Source of the DNA: Flavobacterium flevense
Lineage (GTDB): Bacteria; Bacteroidota; Bacteroidia; Flavobacteriales; Flavobacteriaceae
Assembly: GCF_900142775.1 (NCBI RefSeq)
Contig: NZ_FRCC01000001.1
Location: forward strand, 186,001 to 250,000
DNA length: 64,000 nt
Reading direction: 5' to 3'
Shown here piece by piece: positions 62,944 to 64,000 of the stretch. The translations under genes were made by a program, and so were the position numbers. Position 1 is the stretch's first letter, and each line of letters begins with the position of its first letter. The notes under the pieces are model-generated. The model had not been told where the DNA came from, made no database searches, and saw only the letters and a list, made by a program, of their open reading frames with translations.

Positions 62944-64000
62944 TTAATTTTCTAAAGGAAGAAAATTATAGTTTTTTGAGTAGTTCAACATTTGTTCAGC
63001 AAAGGTTTTCGGTTGTGTTACTTCTATCGAAATAATTTCTCCTTTGGCATCTAATTTGGGAACCAAAACTGGATTTACAAAACCGCTGTAAGGAGCTGAT
63101 GTAAATTGTTTATTTCTTTCTAAAACTTCGGCATGTAGTTTTTGATTTACTTTTACACCATAATTTTCAACCAAAGCTTTTCCTGCTTCATAATCTCCTT
63201 CGGATTTGATGCGTTGCACTTCACGCAGTAATTGCCCAAACAAATCGTGAAGTTTTTCATAATCTGTAATATTGAAATAGGTTTTTCCGTCACGGCTAAT
63301 TTTCTCTATTACATTAGCTGCTTTTCCTTTTTCAAAAACCCAGGCACTCACCCACTGACGGTTTCTCATATGAGCTTCTTCAACATCAGAACCCAGTTCT
63401 AAACGAATCAATTGTGTCATTAATCCATTTCGAATGTAACTGTCATAGGATTCCATTCCCAGTTTTTTCCAATCGTCAACCAAACCCAACTCCTGTAATT
63501 TTGGATTATACAGAAAATACAATCCTACTAAATCGGCTCTTCCTTCTTCCAGTGTGGAAGCATAACTCTTCAAGGTTTCTTTTGGCGTTCCCACACCTGG
63601 ATTTATTTGTCCCGAAGCATGTCCTACTACTTCGTGTAAAGCCGTGTGCATTTTATCTCCCAGTTCTCCGTATTTTTCAGCCAGAGCAATTTCTTCGGGG
63701 TCATTTGCAAATTCCTGCAACCTTCCTTTTCCTCCCGCTTTTGAATAGGCTTCAATAATATTTCCTAGTGAAACCGATTTTGAACCATGTTCCGAACGAA
63801 TCCAATCTGCATTAGGCAAATTCACTCCAATGGGTGTTGAAGGAGAAGCATCACCGGATTCCCCGGCAACAACAACTGTTTTATAAGAAACCCCAACAAC
63901 ATTTTTCTTTTTATGCTCTGGAATTAATGGAGAATTATTTTCAAACCATTGGGCATTTTTAGAAATAACCTCCATTTTTTTAGACATATCAAAATCTTTG
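62944..64000 (-). CDS. Dipeptidyl peptidase III-like metallopeptidase (3' part)
   Basis: About 352 residues of the C-terminal half of an M49 family enzyme. The zinc motif HEVVGH (in TALHEVVGHASGQ) and the downstream EEGRAD give the HExxxH plus Glu ligand set of DPP III. The upstream segment with VNLPNADWIRSEHGSKSVS is also typical. The frame stays open through base 64000, upstream of an internal Met, so the gene begins beyond the right edge. Full DPP III is about 680-720 residues, so roughly half is seen. Confidence 0.9.
   Translation of the reverse strand, partial: KDFDMSKKMEVISKNAQWFENNSPLIPEHKKKNVVGVSYKTVVVAGESGDASPSTPIGVNLPNADWIRSEHGSKSVSLGNIIEAYSKAGGKGRLQEFANDPEEIALAEKYGELGDKMHTALHEVVGHASGQINPGVGTPKETLKSYASTLEEGRADLVGLYFLYNPKLQELGLVDDWKKLGMESYDSYIRNGLMTQLIRLELGSDVEEAHMRNRQWVSAWVFEKGKAANVIEKISRDGKTYFNITDYEKLHDLFGQLLREVQRIKSEGDYEAGKALVENYGVKVNQKLHAEVLERNKQFTSAPYSGFVNPVLVPKLDAKGEIISIEVTQPKTFAEQMLNYSKNYNFLPLEN

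Overview
The window is a chromosomal segment of a member of the Bacteroidota, almost certainly a Flavobacterium or close relative. This rests on AT-rich intergenic DNA, almost no Shine-Dalgarno sequences, many promoters of the Bacteroidota type (TTG, about 19 nt, TAnnTTTG), an RpoB sequence typical of flavobacteria, and family-level markers (GSCFA, DUF2851, DUF4136, TonB receptors with N-terminal carboxypeptidase-like domains). Species-level placement is inference.

Layout. 1-11,233 (minus strand) is the core transcription/translation locus. In transcription order it runs rpsU, xerC-like, raiA/hpf, then a tRNA-Thr/Tyr/Thr cluster, tuf, tRNA-Trp, secE, nusG, rplK, rplA, rplJ, rplL, rpoB and rpoC (cut by the left edge). 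11.3-22.9 kb holds housekeeping and envelope genes: acyl-CoA dehydrogenase, an HhH protein, a cationic amino-acid permease, PspC, DUF2851, an exonuclease, an autoinhibited-type Fic protein, a putative porin, rnhB and lipB. 21.1-24.4 kb is rich in dispersed repeats, including a hairpin element upstream of lysS. 26.1-28.0 kb is an RloAB-type ATPase/Toprim pair resembling AbiL and PARIS defence modules. 32.3-39.3 kb has a lipoprotein and a five-gene molybdopterin/Fe-S/Rieske/cytochrome redox operon, interrupted by a striking tandem repeat array. 39.5-49.9 kb has hemL, a LysM glucosaminidase, a PLP deaminase, and ilvA with a leader-peptide attenuator followed by a truncated haemoglobin. 50.0-56.3 kb has alaS and a divergent M23 peptidase, MerR, LemA and TPM set. 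56.4-64.0 kb has two TonB-type receptors, an Rrf2 regulator with a Cys/Met-rich upstream peptide, and a DPP III-like peptidase cut by the right edge.

The most interesting material is regulatory and repetitive. (1) rpsU has an almost perfect Shine-Dalgarno in a clade that rarely uses one. (2) ilvA is preceded by an Ile-rich 16-codon leader peptide with mutually exclusive antiterminator and terminator hairpins. (3) A 33-codon upstream ORF ending in a Cys/Met cluster lies between an Rrf2 gene and a TonB receptor, next to a palindrome at the promoter. (4) Degenerate tandem repeats with a 7-bp or 8-bp period recur in many spacers, and one array lies in frame inside the GSCFA gene. (5) About four 92-100 bp tandem copies sit inside the redox operon. 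All calls come from reading the sequence; no database search was run.
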